Assembly (NCBI GenBank): GCA_032358165.1
Contig: JAALGY010000037.1
Span: forward strand, 707,001 to 771,000
DNA length: 64,000 bases
From: Diplosphaera chodatii
Taxonomy: Eukaryota; Chlorophyta; Trebouxiophyceae; Prasiolales; Stichococcaceae
Direction: 5' to 3'
Under the pieces are notes generated by a model. That model worked only from the letters and a program-made list of their open reading frames with translations, did not search any database and had not been told where the DNA came from. The translations under genes were made by a program, and so were the position numbers. This document shows positions 15,001-30,000 of the stretch, piece by piece. Numbering within the stretch: the stretch's first letter is position 1; every line of letters begins with the position of its first letter.

Positions 15001-18000
15001 CATGCGCAAGTCTCGGGCGCCGCTCCCAGCGCCACCTTGCGGCAGCCGACTGGCAGGGTGCCGCCGCAGCAGAGGCGGCAGTGTCGGTGCAGCGCCTGCT
15101 GAGCGGCGGCGGGGCAGAACTGTTTGTGGCGTCCTGTGGCATGTTTGTGCCGCGAAATGCGCAGCCAGCTGCCTCATGGCTATCAGCAACGATCATTCAA
15201 TCTTTACCCAGGTGCAGATGCCTTGGTCTGACAGCTGGCATTCATTATTGTAGTCAATGTTTGGCACGACTCAGTGTTGATTCAATCCGTTTTCGGCTGC
15301 AGGGCATCTTTGGCGAGCGTTCGCGCCTCCGCAGACAGCGGCTGCTGCTTGGCGATTAGTGGGCTGCAGCTGAAGGCTGCTGCGTACACCGGCAAGCTTG
15401 CTGGCCCGACATCCTACTGCCAGCTGTGGCAGCGGCTGCCGCTGCCCACGGCAGCTGACACAATTGAAGCCAGGTGGCCTGCTCTTACACTCGCAGGCAA
15501 CCCTGTGGAGCCATGCAACGACCGCAACATGCTTATGCAGCTAGCTCGAGCTGGTGCATACGGTTGTTCGTGCAGTGGCATGGCTCTGTGTGTCATGTCA
15601 GCTCGACAGACCACGAGATAGCTGACTGCAAGTTGCCAATTCCAACGTGAGGCAACCTTAAGCTTACATGTTGTCGTGAACATGTTGTCGTGGACATTGT
15701 TTGATATGAGCAGGCTTTGAGCATCTGCGATTCAGTACGATAGCTCATTCTGCAGCCCACCCTGCAGGGCGGAGACGTGGCTGCTGCTGAGCAGCAAGCC
15801 CGTCGACCTGGGGCGCCTGTGGCGCGGCGGCCGGGCCGCGGTGGACACCGTCAACATAGTGTACAGCCCGGTGGCGACGCTGAAGACGTCGGTGGAGACG
15901 CTGAAGACGTCGGCGCCCAACCAGCGCATCGCCACCACCGAGGAGGAGCTGCGGGAGATGATCGCCGGCTGCGACGCCGCCAGGACGCTGGTAGTGGAGG
16001 ACCTGCACCCCCACCACGACCACGACCACTACCACTACCACCCGCACCAGAGCCACAGCGGCCAGCAGGTGCGCTGCAGCGATGCTGCGACGTGATCAAA
16101 ATGCATGTCTGGCACTCTGATGGGCATAGGACCATGGAGACGCACATGTGATTGACACAGCTGTCGTGGCCAGGTAACAAGCGTTCTGGAGGCACTGTCG
16201 GAGTGCACGTGTCTCGGATCTGAGCTGAGGCAACTGCCAGTTAGGATCCGAAAAAGACCTGATCTCCGGCTATGCCAGAGCAGAATAGCTCCTGCCCATG
16301 ACCAGGCCATGTGCATAACCTCACACTGTGTAGATGAACTTGTGCATCAGCCCATCATATGACGCTGCACAGGGCAGCTGTTCCCTCAGCCCTCGCAGGG
16401 ATGCATGGTCGGGCTGCTGGAAGGTTCATGCATGGCTCTGATGCTGCAGCGTCCAACAGAGCACCTGCCGCAGGCAACTTGTCCTCGAGTCCGCCCGTTC
16501 AGCTTGCTGCTGTGAAGGCCTTCCCACTTCCCAGCAGCCTCAGGGCTGCTGCTGCTCCACAGGGTGCGGCGGAGGCGCTCCTGCGGGCGGCCTGCCTGTG
16601 GGCGGTGCAGGCGCACGCGGCGGCGGGCCACGCCTCCCGCCTCAGCCTGGTGACCCTCGGGCTGCAGGCGCCGCCGGGGTCCGAGGGCCGCCGCCCCGCC
16701 GCCGCCGCACGCCACGCCGCCCTCAGCACCTTCAGGTGTGCCGCAATACCCCGACAGAGGCAGGTTTCGTCAACACTGCGCAGGGCTGCTCTTAGCAAAC
16801 GGGAAGCTGGGCTGCATCGATTGCCATGCGGATGCATCTTATCCTGACCTCCTGGTGACCGTGTCAGGGTCACAGGCAGAACAGACACTGGTTGCTCTGA
16901 CAGATGAGCGTCACACCAGCATTGCACACACATGTCGTGCTCACGATGTCGTTTTGCTAGCATATGAATACACCAAGTTGGCAACGCACAGGACGCTGTT
17001 CATGGAGCAGCGGGGCGCGTGCGGCCCGGCGGTGGACCTGTGGCCCGCGCGCTCGCCGCCCAGCCTGGCCACCCTGCAGCACGTGCTGGACACCTGCGCC
17101 GCCGAGCCGTGCGTGGCGCTGCACCACGGCCGCCTCTGGTGCGGCCGGCGCCTCGCGCAGCATCACTGATCCTATTTCTGACTGGGTCGGACTTGGACGT
17201 ATGGTCTGTAAAAACGCTCGATGGGTGTACGGTCGTTGAGCAGGCTCAGCATCGGCAGACAACTGCTGGACCGGCAGAGCCTATGCCTCTTGGCATCCTG
17301 CATGGTGCCGATGATGTACCTGCCCACGCACAGTACACCTACCACACCACAATTCCTAGAGCTGGATGAGGGCGACAACCGGGCATGTGCCATCTGTTTG
17401 TGCATGCAGCTGGCATATTCTAGCACAACATTGCCCAGTACCTGTTTGATCACATCCGCCGATTGCTGCTATAGGGCGCCGAGGTTGGCGCCAGCCCCGC
17501 AGCCTGTGCTGCGACCATACCCTGCCATCGACCCGCGGCGGACGGCGCTCATCTCGGGCGGCACCCAGGGCCTCGGCCTTGAGATCGCCAAGCACGCTGC
17601 CGCTGGCGGCCAGAAGGCGCTGGTGCTGATGTCGCGCAAGCCTGCCATGAGCCAGGCCCAGCTGGCGGAGCTCGTCCAGCAGGGCACAGCAGTGTTTGTT
17701 GTGAAGTGCGACGCCGGCATTTCTACAGCACTGGCAGATGTGCAGCGATGGGTGGGTGAGCGGCTGCCGGCGGTGCAGATGTACGCGCACGCTGCGGGGG
17801 CGCTGGGCTATGACCTCATTCCGGACGTCACGCCCCAGACCTTCCTGGATGTCACCTGCGCCAAGGTGCGTCACAGGGTCATTGCAAGGACTGCGTTGCC
17901 AAGTGTCGTCGAACAGCCCTCTTGTGAATGCTGCAGTGATGCTTTGTAAGCTGAGACAGCACAGTGCTCTAGAAGGCCTGTGCTTCCCAGTCCTCTTAGC

Positions 18001-21000
18001 CACTGCAGAACCGTGTACCTACTGAATTTGTGCTTGCCGTCTCTGCCCGCAAGCCACAGACGCACGTGCAGAATAAAACACAGCTGTATGCCTCGTTATG
18101 CACACGCATGTCACCATGCAGGTGGTGGGAGCCGCAGCCTGCGCCCTGCCGGGCCTGGCGCCGGAGCAGACCGCGCTGCTGTCATCGACGGCGGCGGTGT
18201 GGAGCCAGGCGGGCGCCGCCCACTATGCGGCTGGCAACACATTCCTGGATGGGACAGCAGCCTCAGCGATGGCGGCTGGGTTGCCCATGGCAGCCATCAA
18301 CTTCGGGCCTTTCAGGTGAGTTGCCTACTGGACCGATGGCCAACATGGTGGTAAACGGGGCAGCTCCTTACATGTGCTGCCCAAATAGGCACAACCAGCT
18401 TGACATCACACTTGTCAAAGGCAATCTGCATACCAGCCTGCGGCGCAAGCTGCAGCTGCCTAGCAACTGCAGCTTGTACCGTAACCCCTGCAGATTGCTG
18501 TTGTTAAGCTCCCACATGTGCAAACAAGGTGTCCAGTGCTGCCAAATGCATGCTGTCGAGTACAGGCTGAGTTGCTTTCCTTGCAGAACTTCCCAGCTGC
18601 AATTTGATTGACAGCATGAGCACCTGGCCGTTCCTTGTACCAGGGAGGTGGGCATGGCAGCGGAGCATGCAGACAGTATGCGCAACCTGGGTCTGCACAG
18701 CCTGGCGCCATCAGAGGCCTTCCGGGCCTTTGCAGAAGCCGGCTATGCCCCTGGCGCAGTGCGGGCCGGCATTGCTGCTTCCCGCTTCCGGGCCGTCAAC
18801 ACCGCCAAGGGGCCCTGGTCCTTCCTGCGCCAGCTGGCGACCGTGCCAGCAGAGCCGCATGCACAGGCAGCGTCCGTACCAGCAGCAGGCGGCATGCTGC
18901 TGGAGGGAGAGCACCAGCAGGACGGCCCGGCGGCAGCACCAGCAGCCAGGCAGCAGCCGGCGATGTCACAGGCGGAGGTGCTGGCCCAGGTGCAGGCGGC
19001 GGCAGAGGAAGTGGTGGGCGCAGACGGCCTGGAGGCTGGCGGCCGCTTTGCGCCGGGCGCCTTCGACTCGCTGTCGGCGGTGGAGCTGTCCAACTCGCTC
19101 GGCAAGGTGCTGGTAGAATTGGTGGCTTGCTGTTCAGGGTTTGCCATGCAATGCACACGTACCAGCTTCAGGGCTGTGCACGCTGTCAGCAGTATGCAGT
19201 TGCCCTGTAAGTGAATATGTGCCATTGCAGCTGCTCTCATCTGCCTTGGCTCAGGTTGCAAGGTCGTCTCAGCAATGCCTACTTCTGAGGGCACATCATC
19301 GACATTTGATGTGTAGTGCTCTTCGTCAGCTGTGGCTGCTGTGCTGCCAGACAATTGGGCGGGAGCTGCCGGGCACGCTGGTGTTCGACTACCCCTCGGT
19401 GCCCGCGATGACGGCGCACCTGCACAGCCTGCTGGCGCCGGGGGAGCCGGCCGCTGCCGCCGCGCCACGCCACCTGCTGATGCCTGGAGCCCTGGGCTCA
19501 CAGCTTCCCGCTTCCAGTCAGGGCGCCACGCTCATGGCGCTGCACATCGCCGCTCGCATGCCGCAGCTTCTTCCTGCAGCCTCGGCAGCCGGCGGCGACG
19601 CGGTCGGGACGGCCAGCCTGCAGCGCTGGGACCTGGAGGGGCTGCGCGACGGGGCGCACCCGCTGCGCGTGTGCTTCGGCGGCTTCATCGCCGGCGTGGA
19701 CGCCTTTGATGCCGCGGCGTTCGGCATCACGCCGCCAGAGGCGCAGCTCATGGACCCGCAGCAGCGCCTGCTGCTGGAGGTGTGTCTGTTTTGCTTCGTC
19801 GATTGCTTGCGTGGTATCTTGCAAGGCAAGGAATGTTTTCAGTTTCGAGGGGAAGTCATGGTGATGCCGCGATGGAGCATCAGCAGACCACTATCACAGT
19901 AGTAGTCTCCGCAGGCGTCCCATGTGGCATCATCTGGGCCTGCCCTTATTGAGCCTTCAGACTGTCAAGCCATTGAAAAGTTGCAAAGTTGATCTTGCCA
20001 ACAATGCAGGCGTCATGGGAGGTGATGCAGCCGCTGGTGTCAGCTTCCGGTTTCCACAGCAGCGCATGCGCCGCCGCCATGGGCGTGTACGTGGGCATCC
20101 AGCAGATGGAGTACGGCAGCCTGGCGGCGCCGCACCTAGGGGCCATGGGCGCCTTCACCGCCACCGGCACACCCTTCAGCGTGGCCGCCGGGCGGCTGTC
20201 GTTCCACTACGGCCTGAAGGGTAACTTACAGTGCCACAATTGTGCAAGCGGACTGCCCATCGAGGTCCATGTGACCAACTCTCACAAAGCGCGATCTTGT
20301 GGGTTCCATGCGACAGTGCTCGAATCGGCAGCTCGCACTCCGCTGCCTGTATGTGCACAACGTCTCTGGAAAGCACAAGCTCACGCTGTCATAACCGCAA
20401 CGAGAGCACAAAGAGTTGCCTGTCATCAGCACATTTCACAGCGTGTCTGCTGGCGAGCATCTCACACAGCTGCTTCTGCTGCTTCAGGTCCTGCTGTGTC
20501 TGTCGACACCGCTTGCTCATCGGCCTTGGTGGGCGTGCACATGGGTGCATCGCACGCTGCCAAGGCGCACGTACCGGCGCTGGCGGCGGGCGTGAACCTC
20601 ATGCTTGCGGAGCGTACCACCGCCGCAACGCAGGTATAAAACACAGACACCTAATGTGAGCTGGGCCAACTGCAACTGGAGGCGCCCGTTGACCATATGT
20701 GGGAATGCTGAAAGTGCTGACAGGATGATCAGTGCACCCAGAACAGCACCTGGCATAAAGTGGCGTTGTGGCGTCCTTGCTTCTAGTCATGCGTTCCAGA
20801 CAGGTGTCGGCGTAAGTGGATGAGTTCAGTGAGCTTGGGCTGCTGCCAATCTGACACACTGGCAAGCCGACTGCACGACAGCTGACAGCTAACTTGGGAC
20901 TGATTTTGTACTGAGCATCTCACGAGTTGTGCCTCCAGGGCTGCAGGCGCCTGCTGGCTGGCACACTCACCTGCTCATCCTGACACCCCATGCCGAGGCA

Positions 21001-24000
21001 TGCACACACTTCATGAGGGTCAGGCTCCTGCCCTCAGCGCCTGCATCACCCGCAGGTGGCTGGCATGTTGACGCTGGACGGGCGGTGCAAGACCCTGGAC
21101 GCCTCTGCCGACGGCTATGTGCGTGCCGAGGCCGCCATCGTCATCCGCCTGGACCCAGTGGGCAGCCCCGGAGCGACTGCCGGCGGCGCTGACGACCCGA
21201 CAAACGACAGCCAGCCGGCGGCGGCGTGCCTTATGGCGGGCTCCTTCGTCAACCAGGACGGACGGTCCAGCAGTCTGACGGCGCCCAACGGCCCCTCCCA
21301 GCAGCAGGTGCCACACCTGTAGGATGAGAACGCTACGAAGTACACGGCACTTCGGACTGTGCTTTCGAGCTGCCGTTCAAAACATGTGCGTCCTTCTATG
21401 TGCAGGTCATTCTTGGTGCCCTGGAGGCAGCGGAGGTTGCGGCAGCAGATGTTGCAGCATTGGAGATGCACGGGACTGGCACACCGCTAGGTGCGTGGCC
21501 TGACGGAGCAGCAGCTGTATCGTCGGCCATCATTCGCCAGAACTTGACCACCAATACCGATGCAACTGGTCAAGCAGCAAGAAGGTACGATGCGATGCGC
21601 AGGTGATCCCATCGAGGTTGGCGCTGCCACGGCAGTGCTGGCGGGTGGCAGGGCGCCGGTACGCTTCACCGCTGCCAAGGCGCAGATCGGGCACGCTGAG
21701 CCTGCAGCTGGGGCGGTCGGCATCGTCCATGTGAGCTCAAGGCCTGAACTAATGCCATGTTAAGTGATGATGATGGTTGTTCCAAGGATGTGAGGCAGCT
21801 GGTGAGCCAGGGCAATAACACAGTCCAGCCAACAGCTGCGCTGTGTTCATCGTGCCATGCCACAGGCTGCCTGTGCTTGCACCTTCGCGTCACCTCCTGC
21901 CTCTGCAGTGCAGATGCAAGTGCGACAACAAATACCTGCAATCTATATCATCTATCTGCAGGCTTCTGTTATGCTAGCCAGCGATTCCAGCTCAGCTCTG
22001 CCGCACCTGCGCGCCATCAACCCCCAGGTCGCTATCATCCTGGGTGCGGCGGCAGTGAAGGGCGGCCCTCGGCCCCACCTCCCGCGGCAGGGCTGCCCCC
22101 GCGCTGTGCCGGGCGCGGCAGAAGCTGCCACCATGGGCATCAGCTCCTTTGCCTTCCAGGTACACCTGCCGATAGGAAGAGTGAGCTGAAGCCACTCCAT
22201 CACAAAATCAAAGGGCTGTGCGCACAAGCTGTCGGACCACCTGGGGTTCTTCATGCATGCAGGGGACAAATGCACACGCCATCGTACAGCAAGCACCGCC
22301 CAGCCAGCAGTACGTGTGCACAGACAAGGCAACGCCCTGGCAGCAGAAGCGGTTCTGGTTCGCCCCCGCTGCGCATGCTCTGCTGCACACCGCGCTGGCG
22401 TGGCGCACCTCTGTCAGGGGCGTCGAAGTCGCATTGCAGACGCACACTTCCCGGGCAGCGCTTGCCTACCTCAGCGACCATCAGATCCAGGTGATTGGCA
22501 AAGGGTCAAGCAGAAGCTCCGCCACTGACCAAACAGAATTCAAACGCATATCTTGTAGTCCGATCATCGAAAGCACTGCACGCCTGCTGTGTGTCCGGCA
22601 GGGGCGCGTCCTGCTGCCCGGAGCGGCGATGTTCGAGATGGCGCGGGCCGCCGCGTCCAGCCTCAGCGACGGCGCTGCGGCCCAAGTACGCTGCATGACT
22701 GCACGGCACTGTACACTGGGGACGGATTCAGTGTGACCTAGTTGACCGCTGCCGATCCTTTCCACTGTTGTGCCTGATAACAGGGGTCCCAAGACATCAC
22801 ACGAGAAAAGTCAGGCACAAGCGCCCCCTTTGCAGTGTCGGGCCTGACAGTGCTGCCACAGCTGTTACAATTCCATGTGCGTCGGTTTGATGTCAGCCAG
22901 CTGATCATGGCACCATGGTGTGTCTGCCACAGCTGCGGTACTGGGCGTAAGCATCGCGGTGCCGCTGGCGCTGCAGCCCGGCGAGGACGCCGTGCTCAGC
23001 TGCACCGTCGGCGCAGCGGGCGGGGCGCTGCAGGTCAGGTCGGCTGCGGCGCAGGCGCCACACCTCGGCCAGCTGCACCTGACAGCACATACAGGTGATC
23101 ATTTTTGGCTATTTCTGGCCAGTCACCAGTGATAACTGCGTCGTTCCTAGAATTCTATCAGGGCAGTGACTTTGCTGCCGACCAGCCCAGGCTGCACGGG
23201 TTCTCGGCCTTTTGCCACTGCATCAACTGCGCGACCAACCATGGCTGATGCAACACTTTGGGCCATTTGCTGGCAGTCAGATGCTGCGAATGTGTTGTTC
23301 AGATCACGAACACTTGGTGTGCACAGCCTGACTGGGCTCTCAATTCAATCTACAGGCGTTGTACGGACTGCAACACAAAGCGGCACAGGCTGCGAGGCTA
23401 TACCAGCTGCCTCCGACGCACGAGCAGCTGTGCACACGGCCACCGCAGCAGTGCCCGCCTTGGCAGCTGTGGCTGTCATCGGCAGGGACTGCTCCTATGG
23501 CCACCAGCCGGGCGCCTATGGCGTCCACCCTGCGGTGCTCGACGCGACAACCCACACGGCAGCGGTGCTCTCCAGCAGCACCCAATCTCCAGGCGCTGAA
23601 GACCAGCCGGCCGTGACACGCATCCCGGCAGCGCTGGGCGCATTTGCGACGCAGCCGTCGGGTACTGACGAGGCAGTAGGAGGCGGGGAGTGGTGCTGTG
23701 GCGCCCTGGATGCCCTGCGGCCCGACGGCAGCGTGGTGACCAGCTTCGGGCTGGGCACTGGCGCTGCACACCTGGCTGGCTTCACTGCCAAGGTATATAA
23801 GAGCAATACATGGCATACACGTGGAGCGGCATCATGGTGTTAGCATGCATTTGAAAGCCTGCATGTGTGCAAACAGGGCGATGATGTGAGAATCGGGTTC
23901 CTGACTCGATGTGCTGGTTGCCAGCTATGACGAGTGCCTACAGCCTGAGCCCCTTTGCCACATATGCCAGGCATTACACCTTCCATGAGCACCACACGAA

Positions 24001-27000
24001 CAGGCAAGTCTTCCATACTGCAGGTGGTCAGGACAGCTGCCAAGGAGCCAGAGCCGCCGCTGCAGTATGAAATTTTGTGGCAGGCAGACCATGTTATGGC
24101 AGTGCAGACAGTTGCAGCACGCAGACGATGTCAGAAGAGCACTATCACATGGAAGGTGCAGAGTTACCCTCGTCATTGCAGATTTCACATGTACCAAAAC
24201 TGTGATTAGAAGAGCTTGACCATTGGTTTTATAACTTGTTGGCGGCAGGTTCAGCAGACAGCAGGCAGCAAGGTGTACAAGCTTGCGTCGGCATCAGAGG
24301 GCGCTGTGCATCCGGCACATCCTGCATACCAGAGCGCCGCGCTGCTGCAGCAGCTGATTGCGCAGGGCAGCGGCACGCCGCAGGGACGCCGTCTCCACCT
24401 GGAGACGCAGGGCGCCCTCAGCTTCCCTGCCACATCTGATGCCCCAGGTGACGAGAGTGCAGATGTAGTGCTTTGCTCATGTGTTGCTATGCTATGGTGT
24501 CGTCCCTGGCTCTTATGATGCAGGTGACTGCCCAATAACATGGTCGAAGATGCGCCATGCCCCGCTGCTGCAGCGCCGTCCAACAGGAGTAGCACTTTGG
24601 CGGCCGCCGGCGCATGGGGCGTGCTGCGCAACATGCTGCAGGAGTTCCCCGGCTTCAAGTGGACCGGCACGGATTTCGGCGCCACCGCAGCGTCAGGCAA
24701 CGCTGCAGTGCCAGCAGAGACTGACGCGTTTGGCAGCGCAGCAGATGGTGAGCCTCGCTTCAATGGTATCCAGGGCGTGTTTGCATGCCCTATGCATTGC
24801 CTTATCGCACATCACAAGGTGCATTACGACCAGTTGACTAGGTCGTCTGACGGTGCGCAGGTGCTGCTTGGTGGACGCCACGGCTGTTGCCGACATCACA
24901 ATTTGCAGTACCCCGCCCAGCAGCGGTGCCTGCCGTTGCCGCAGCTGGTGACGCCGCTCCGCCCCACTGGCTGACAGGCAGCTCGCTGCTCATCTCTGGC
25001 GGCTTGGGCAGCCTTGGCGTCCTGTTCGGCCTGTGGGCCGTCCAGCAGGTGACATCATCAACATTGGACTGCACCTCTTGTAGGGCATGTGTTTGGCATG
25101 CTGTTGACTATGCAGCATTGTGAGGGCTGCTGAACAGACGGAAGACATGGCCGCCATAAACCTGTGTGCGCATCAAAGCTAACCGATGCCCTGTTGTTTC
25201 GCGGTAGCTTTGTCTACAGCGGCGTCCATCTGCATTCTGCAGTATCGTAACAGTATAGCAGTGTCATGGCCTTGGCGGACTGCGCTTGCACCCCACTGAC
25301 TCATTGCTAGTACCAAGGCCATGATGATCGTTGTTATCTCTCTGAACGTATTTGACGAGAACACTGATCTGAGCCCTAACATTTTGCTGGCCGCATGAGC
25401 ACCAGCTGCCTTGTTGATTGACAGGATCGTAAAGAGCGTCATGTGTTCCCTGCAAACGACAAACGTGCATAGTGCAGCATGCTCTCCTGCACCTTTGTTA
25501 GCGCATCAGACCCACTGTGGATCGCCAACAAAGCAGGCACTTGCTGAGTGTTGCGTGCGGGGCAATGATGTCTAGCTGCTCCTCGTTGAAGTCCGTGATG
25601 ATCTACAATTGTACTGAGCCCCATGCACCATGCTGCTGCAGGGGGTGCAGCACCTGGCGCTGTCGGACTGGGCGGGCAAGTTGCCGGGCGTGCTGTTGCG
25701 GTCGTCACCCACTGCCCTGCTGTCCCTGGCAGTCAGCGACGTGTCAACCGCCGAGGGCGCCGCTGCAGCCACTGGCAGTGCGGCTGATCCACATGTGCCA
25801 GTGCTGCACACAGCTGGTGAGGTTCTACGTCTATGATTGCAGATACAACTGTGTCATGTTGCACTTGACCAGCCTGTTCCTGCAGCGTGGCTCCTTACCG
25901 AAGCTGATACAAAGAGAAGCCCTATGCGAGACAATGCTGCTTGCATGTTATACTGCAGGTGTTTTGGAAGACGGGCGCCTGGCAAAGCAGACGCCCGGCT
26001 CCTTCCGGCGTGTGGCCGCCGGCAAGGTGGCCGGCGTGCAGGCCCTGGAGCAACAACTCGCAGCCGCGCCGACGCGCGGCGTCATCGCCTTCAGCAGCGT
26101 GTCGTCCGTCGTGGCGCCCCTGGGGCAGCCCAACTACGCGTCTGCAAATGCCTCGCTGTGTGCCTGGGCCAGTGCCAAGGCCGCGCAAGGTAGATTGCAT
26201 ATGTTGCTGCCTGGGCCTGTGTCAAACCCGCCTCCAGATGAACCTGGCTTTCACAAGGTCAGCAAGTATATGCACCTGAAACCACCAGATTCGGTTGCGT
26301 TGCAGGGTGGGCGGCTGTGAGCATACAGTGGGGCGCATGGGCGGGCACCGGTATGGCCGTCACCCACAACCTGCTGCCCCGCATCATCAAATCGGGTGCG
26401 CCTCTGGAGGATGTCAACTCCTCTGCCCAGTTATTGGGACACAGCAATGCACAGTGCTGAACCTGCGCTTCAGTCAGTTTGCACTTTGCCTGCCAGTAGC
26501 GCTTGTGGACCACTGATCAAGTAAATGCTTCCGTCCCGCAGGCCTTGGCGTGGTGTACCCTGAACGGGGCATTGGTGCACTTGTTGCTGCGCTGTCCGCG
26601 GCGGCGCCGGCACATCGTGCACAGCGTGTGGCGTCGCCATTCGACTGGCCCAAGCTCATGGCGGGCGCCACCCACATCTTCCCGCTGTTCTCCGAGCACG
26701 CCCACAATGCAACGGCGGCCCCTGCTGCAGCTGCCTCTCCCATAGCAGCGGCGTCTGTGAGGACAGCAGGGCCGGCGGTGCCAGGTTACAAGCGGGGCGG
26801 AAGGGCTTCTCCTCAGCAGCAGCCGCGGCCGCCGCGGAAGCAGGATGTGGCGGAAGTGCAGGCGGCCGTGGCGGAGGTGGTGGCGGGGGTGCTGGGCACT
26901 GCAGTGGATCCTGGCCAGCCCCTCATGGAGGCTGGTCTCGACTCGATAGGTATGGGCACAGCAGTTCCATGTGGCAACCACTGAAGGCTGAAGGGCTGCA

Positions 27001-30000
27001 GCGCCCTCAAGTGTTATATGATGGCAAGGCACGGCGCCATTCACTGCTAGCAGCCGCTGCGCTAAGGCATGTATGTTGCAATTGCTGGCCGTCCTGCAGT
27101 GGACAGTATAAGCCTGAGCAGTACTGCCAACGGTGTGCAGGTGCTGTGGAGCTGCGGAACAGCCTCGGCCAGCGCTATGGCGCCGAGCTGCCGGCCACTG
27201 TCATCTTCGATTACCCAACCGTTGCCACTCTTGCGGGCTTCCTGGCAGGTGTAGAATATGCCTTGCCTCATGCCCATGCTGTGACTGCCACCGTATCACC
27301 CTTCAACTGATTGAAGTTGAAGTACAACTGCAGCGATCACAATTGGTAGATGCCACATCATACAATCTTGATGCAGAACACATCGAGCCCGCTGTGGCAG
27401 ACAGCGCACCACACGCTGCGCTCGCGCCACCCGCACCCCGCCGCAGCCGTGCCGCTCGCGGCGTCAGGCGCGCTGCTCAGGTCGTCTCCAACAGGCCGCC
27501 CGCGGCGCCACGAGCGGCCCAGCTTCTAGCAGAGGTGGCGGCCGTGGTGGCGGGCGTCCTGGGCTCGGCGGTGCCGTCCGACCAGCCGCTCATGGAGGCT
27601 GGGCTGGACTCCCTGGGTGGGAACCATGTCTGAATCAACTTTGCGTGGTGGAGCCGAGCACCTGAGCAGTGATGTTGGTGCACATAAGTGTCGGCTGCAT
27701 GCCACCAGCAACGACAAGTAGCAGTAGCTATACGCTTATGAGGGGGCAGGTGCAAGCTCGACATCCAGCCGTATGGCAGAGACGAGCTGACCGCGTCCAC
27801 CCTGGCGTATAGCTATCGACACTGTTTGGCAGACCAATTGCACTTCTCACGTGAACAGCTGTCATGACGCGGTCTGCCGTTGCAGGCGCTGTGGAGCTGC
27901 GCGACGCGCTCGGTGCAAAGTATGGCATGGACATGCCGCCGACACTCACCTTTGACCATCCGACGGTCGCGGCGCTTGCAGCGCACCTTGCAGGGGCTCT
28001 AGAGTCGTCAGAGCACATATTTGAGCAGGTGAAGCGTGCGAGTGCTTTGCAGCAGAGTATGCGTGCGTATTGAATCCTGAAGCACTTGACTCTTTCCATG
28101 TGAATCAGCTCATGCACCTGCTAATTCAAGAGAGCGATGCAAGCTGATGCATCTGACCCCTCATCTATGGCAGGATTACCTGCACGTGACCATTGTTGAA
28201 TTGATTATTGCACAAGTCACGGTGAATTATCGAAGCAGCCAATCGATTGTCTCAATGCAGGCAGCAGCCCAAGCGCCGGCTGCAGTGGGCAGGGCGGAGG
28301 TGCTGGCGCGTGTGCAAGGTGTTGTGGCCGCCATCCTGGGCACCGCCGCCGCGCCTGACCAGCCGCTGATGGAGGCCGGCCTCGACTCCTTAGGTGTGCA
28401 TCAATGCTGATGCACTGTGGTATGAATGGGAAGCTGCTAATCCTGTAAGCGGCAGCCGCTCTGGCGCAACCCAGCCACGCAACCAGATGTGCGGTTGCAT
28501 GGTTTGGAAGGGTCTCTAGCGCGACTGCCGCACTATAAAGTTATTGCTGCAAAGCCACCAGGACATCAATCGATCGGTGCTCATGCACTGCCAACTGACC
28601 CACCGCACAGCAATTGCAAGCTCGGATGTGACTTTCGCAGGTGCTGTGGAGCTTCGCACACAGCTGGCGGTGGAGTTCGGCTTCGAGCTGCCGGCCACAG
28701 TCACCTTCGACCACCCGACCGCTGCGGCGCTGGCGATTTACATTGCAGCAGAGCTGTCCCAGTCAAATCACCTGTTGGATCAGCCCAGCCGGGTGTCTGG
28801 CGCCGGCACAGAGCTCAGCTGGGTGGAGGACGGTGACAGCGGCATGGCGGTCAATGTGGCGGGCATCTCAGGCCGCTGGCCGGGCAGTGCGGCTGGCGGC
28901 ATGGCGGGCTTCTGGGACGCCTGGCGCACAGAGACCGACCTCCCACAGGTGAGCAGCAGGCTTTGAACATGCCCATAAATGCAGTCAAACTCACTGCACG
29001 TGTCAGGGCTGGTCTGTCTGTGGTCTGACCTGCAAAGGCAGATGTTGGCATGCTCGGCTAGCTGAACTCTTCCAGGGCTGAGCTAGACACGGAGAGCGAG
29101 ATGATACTCTGCTCATATCATCAGGGTTATCACCCCATTGTATGTAGGTAGTGCCAGCCCAGCGATGGGATGTCGAGGAATATTACGCACCAGACGCCTC
29201 CCGCAACCTGACCATGAACGTGCGGCTGGCGGCGTTTGTGACAGGCTTCGACAAGTTTGACGCTGCAGCATTCAGGTGCAGGCCGCCTGCATGATACGCT
29301 GCCTCAAACGTGCTGTGCACTAGCAGGACGCATAGCATGTCGTTCCTTCGCGACGCACCTGCAACTGTGTTGTGTGAAAAACGGTGCTACTGCCACCGAC
29401 GTACACCGTTAATTGACCACGCACCCAGGGTGACCACGCACCCAGGGTGACAACAGTGTGGCCGTCCAGGCTGTCGGCGGCGGAGGCGCAGGGCATGGAC
29501 CCCCAGAACCGGGTGCTGCTGGAGCAGGCGGCCCTGGCGCTGGCGGACGCGGCGCCCGCTACAGGGCCGCTGCAGGACACCCCCACCGGCGTGTACATTG
29601 GCTGCATGTACCAGGTGCTGTGCATGTCAATGACTCTTGTATAAGATCAGATCAGCTCAGACACTCAGAGGTTCGTGCTGTACTGGCCTAGTTTCCTCGC
29701 AATTGCAACACCCTGGGCCGGTCGCCAGTGCACTGACGCCATCTCGACCGTTGGTTCAACTACAGGAGTACCAGCAGCTGCACTACAACCTGGGGCACAA
29801 GATCACCGCGATCGTGGCCACCGGCAATGGCCTGGCGTACTCGACAGGCCGCCTGTCGTACACCTTCGGCCTGCAGGTGAGACATTCAATGCCACGACGG
29901 CATCCGTTGATTCCACGATAGAAATGCCACTGGAGTCACATGTGTCCATATGGCAACGTGGGAGCTGGGCCACACCGCTGTGCTGCTCACCGCAGGGCCC

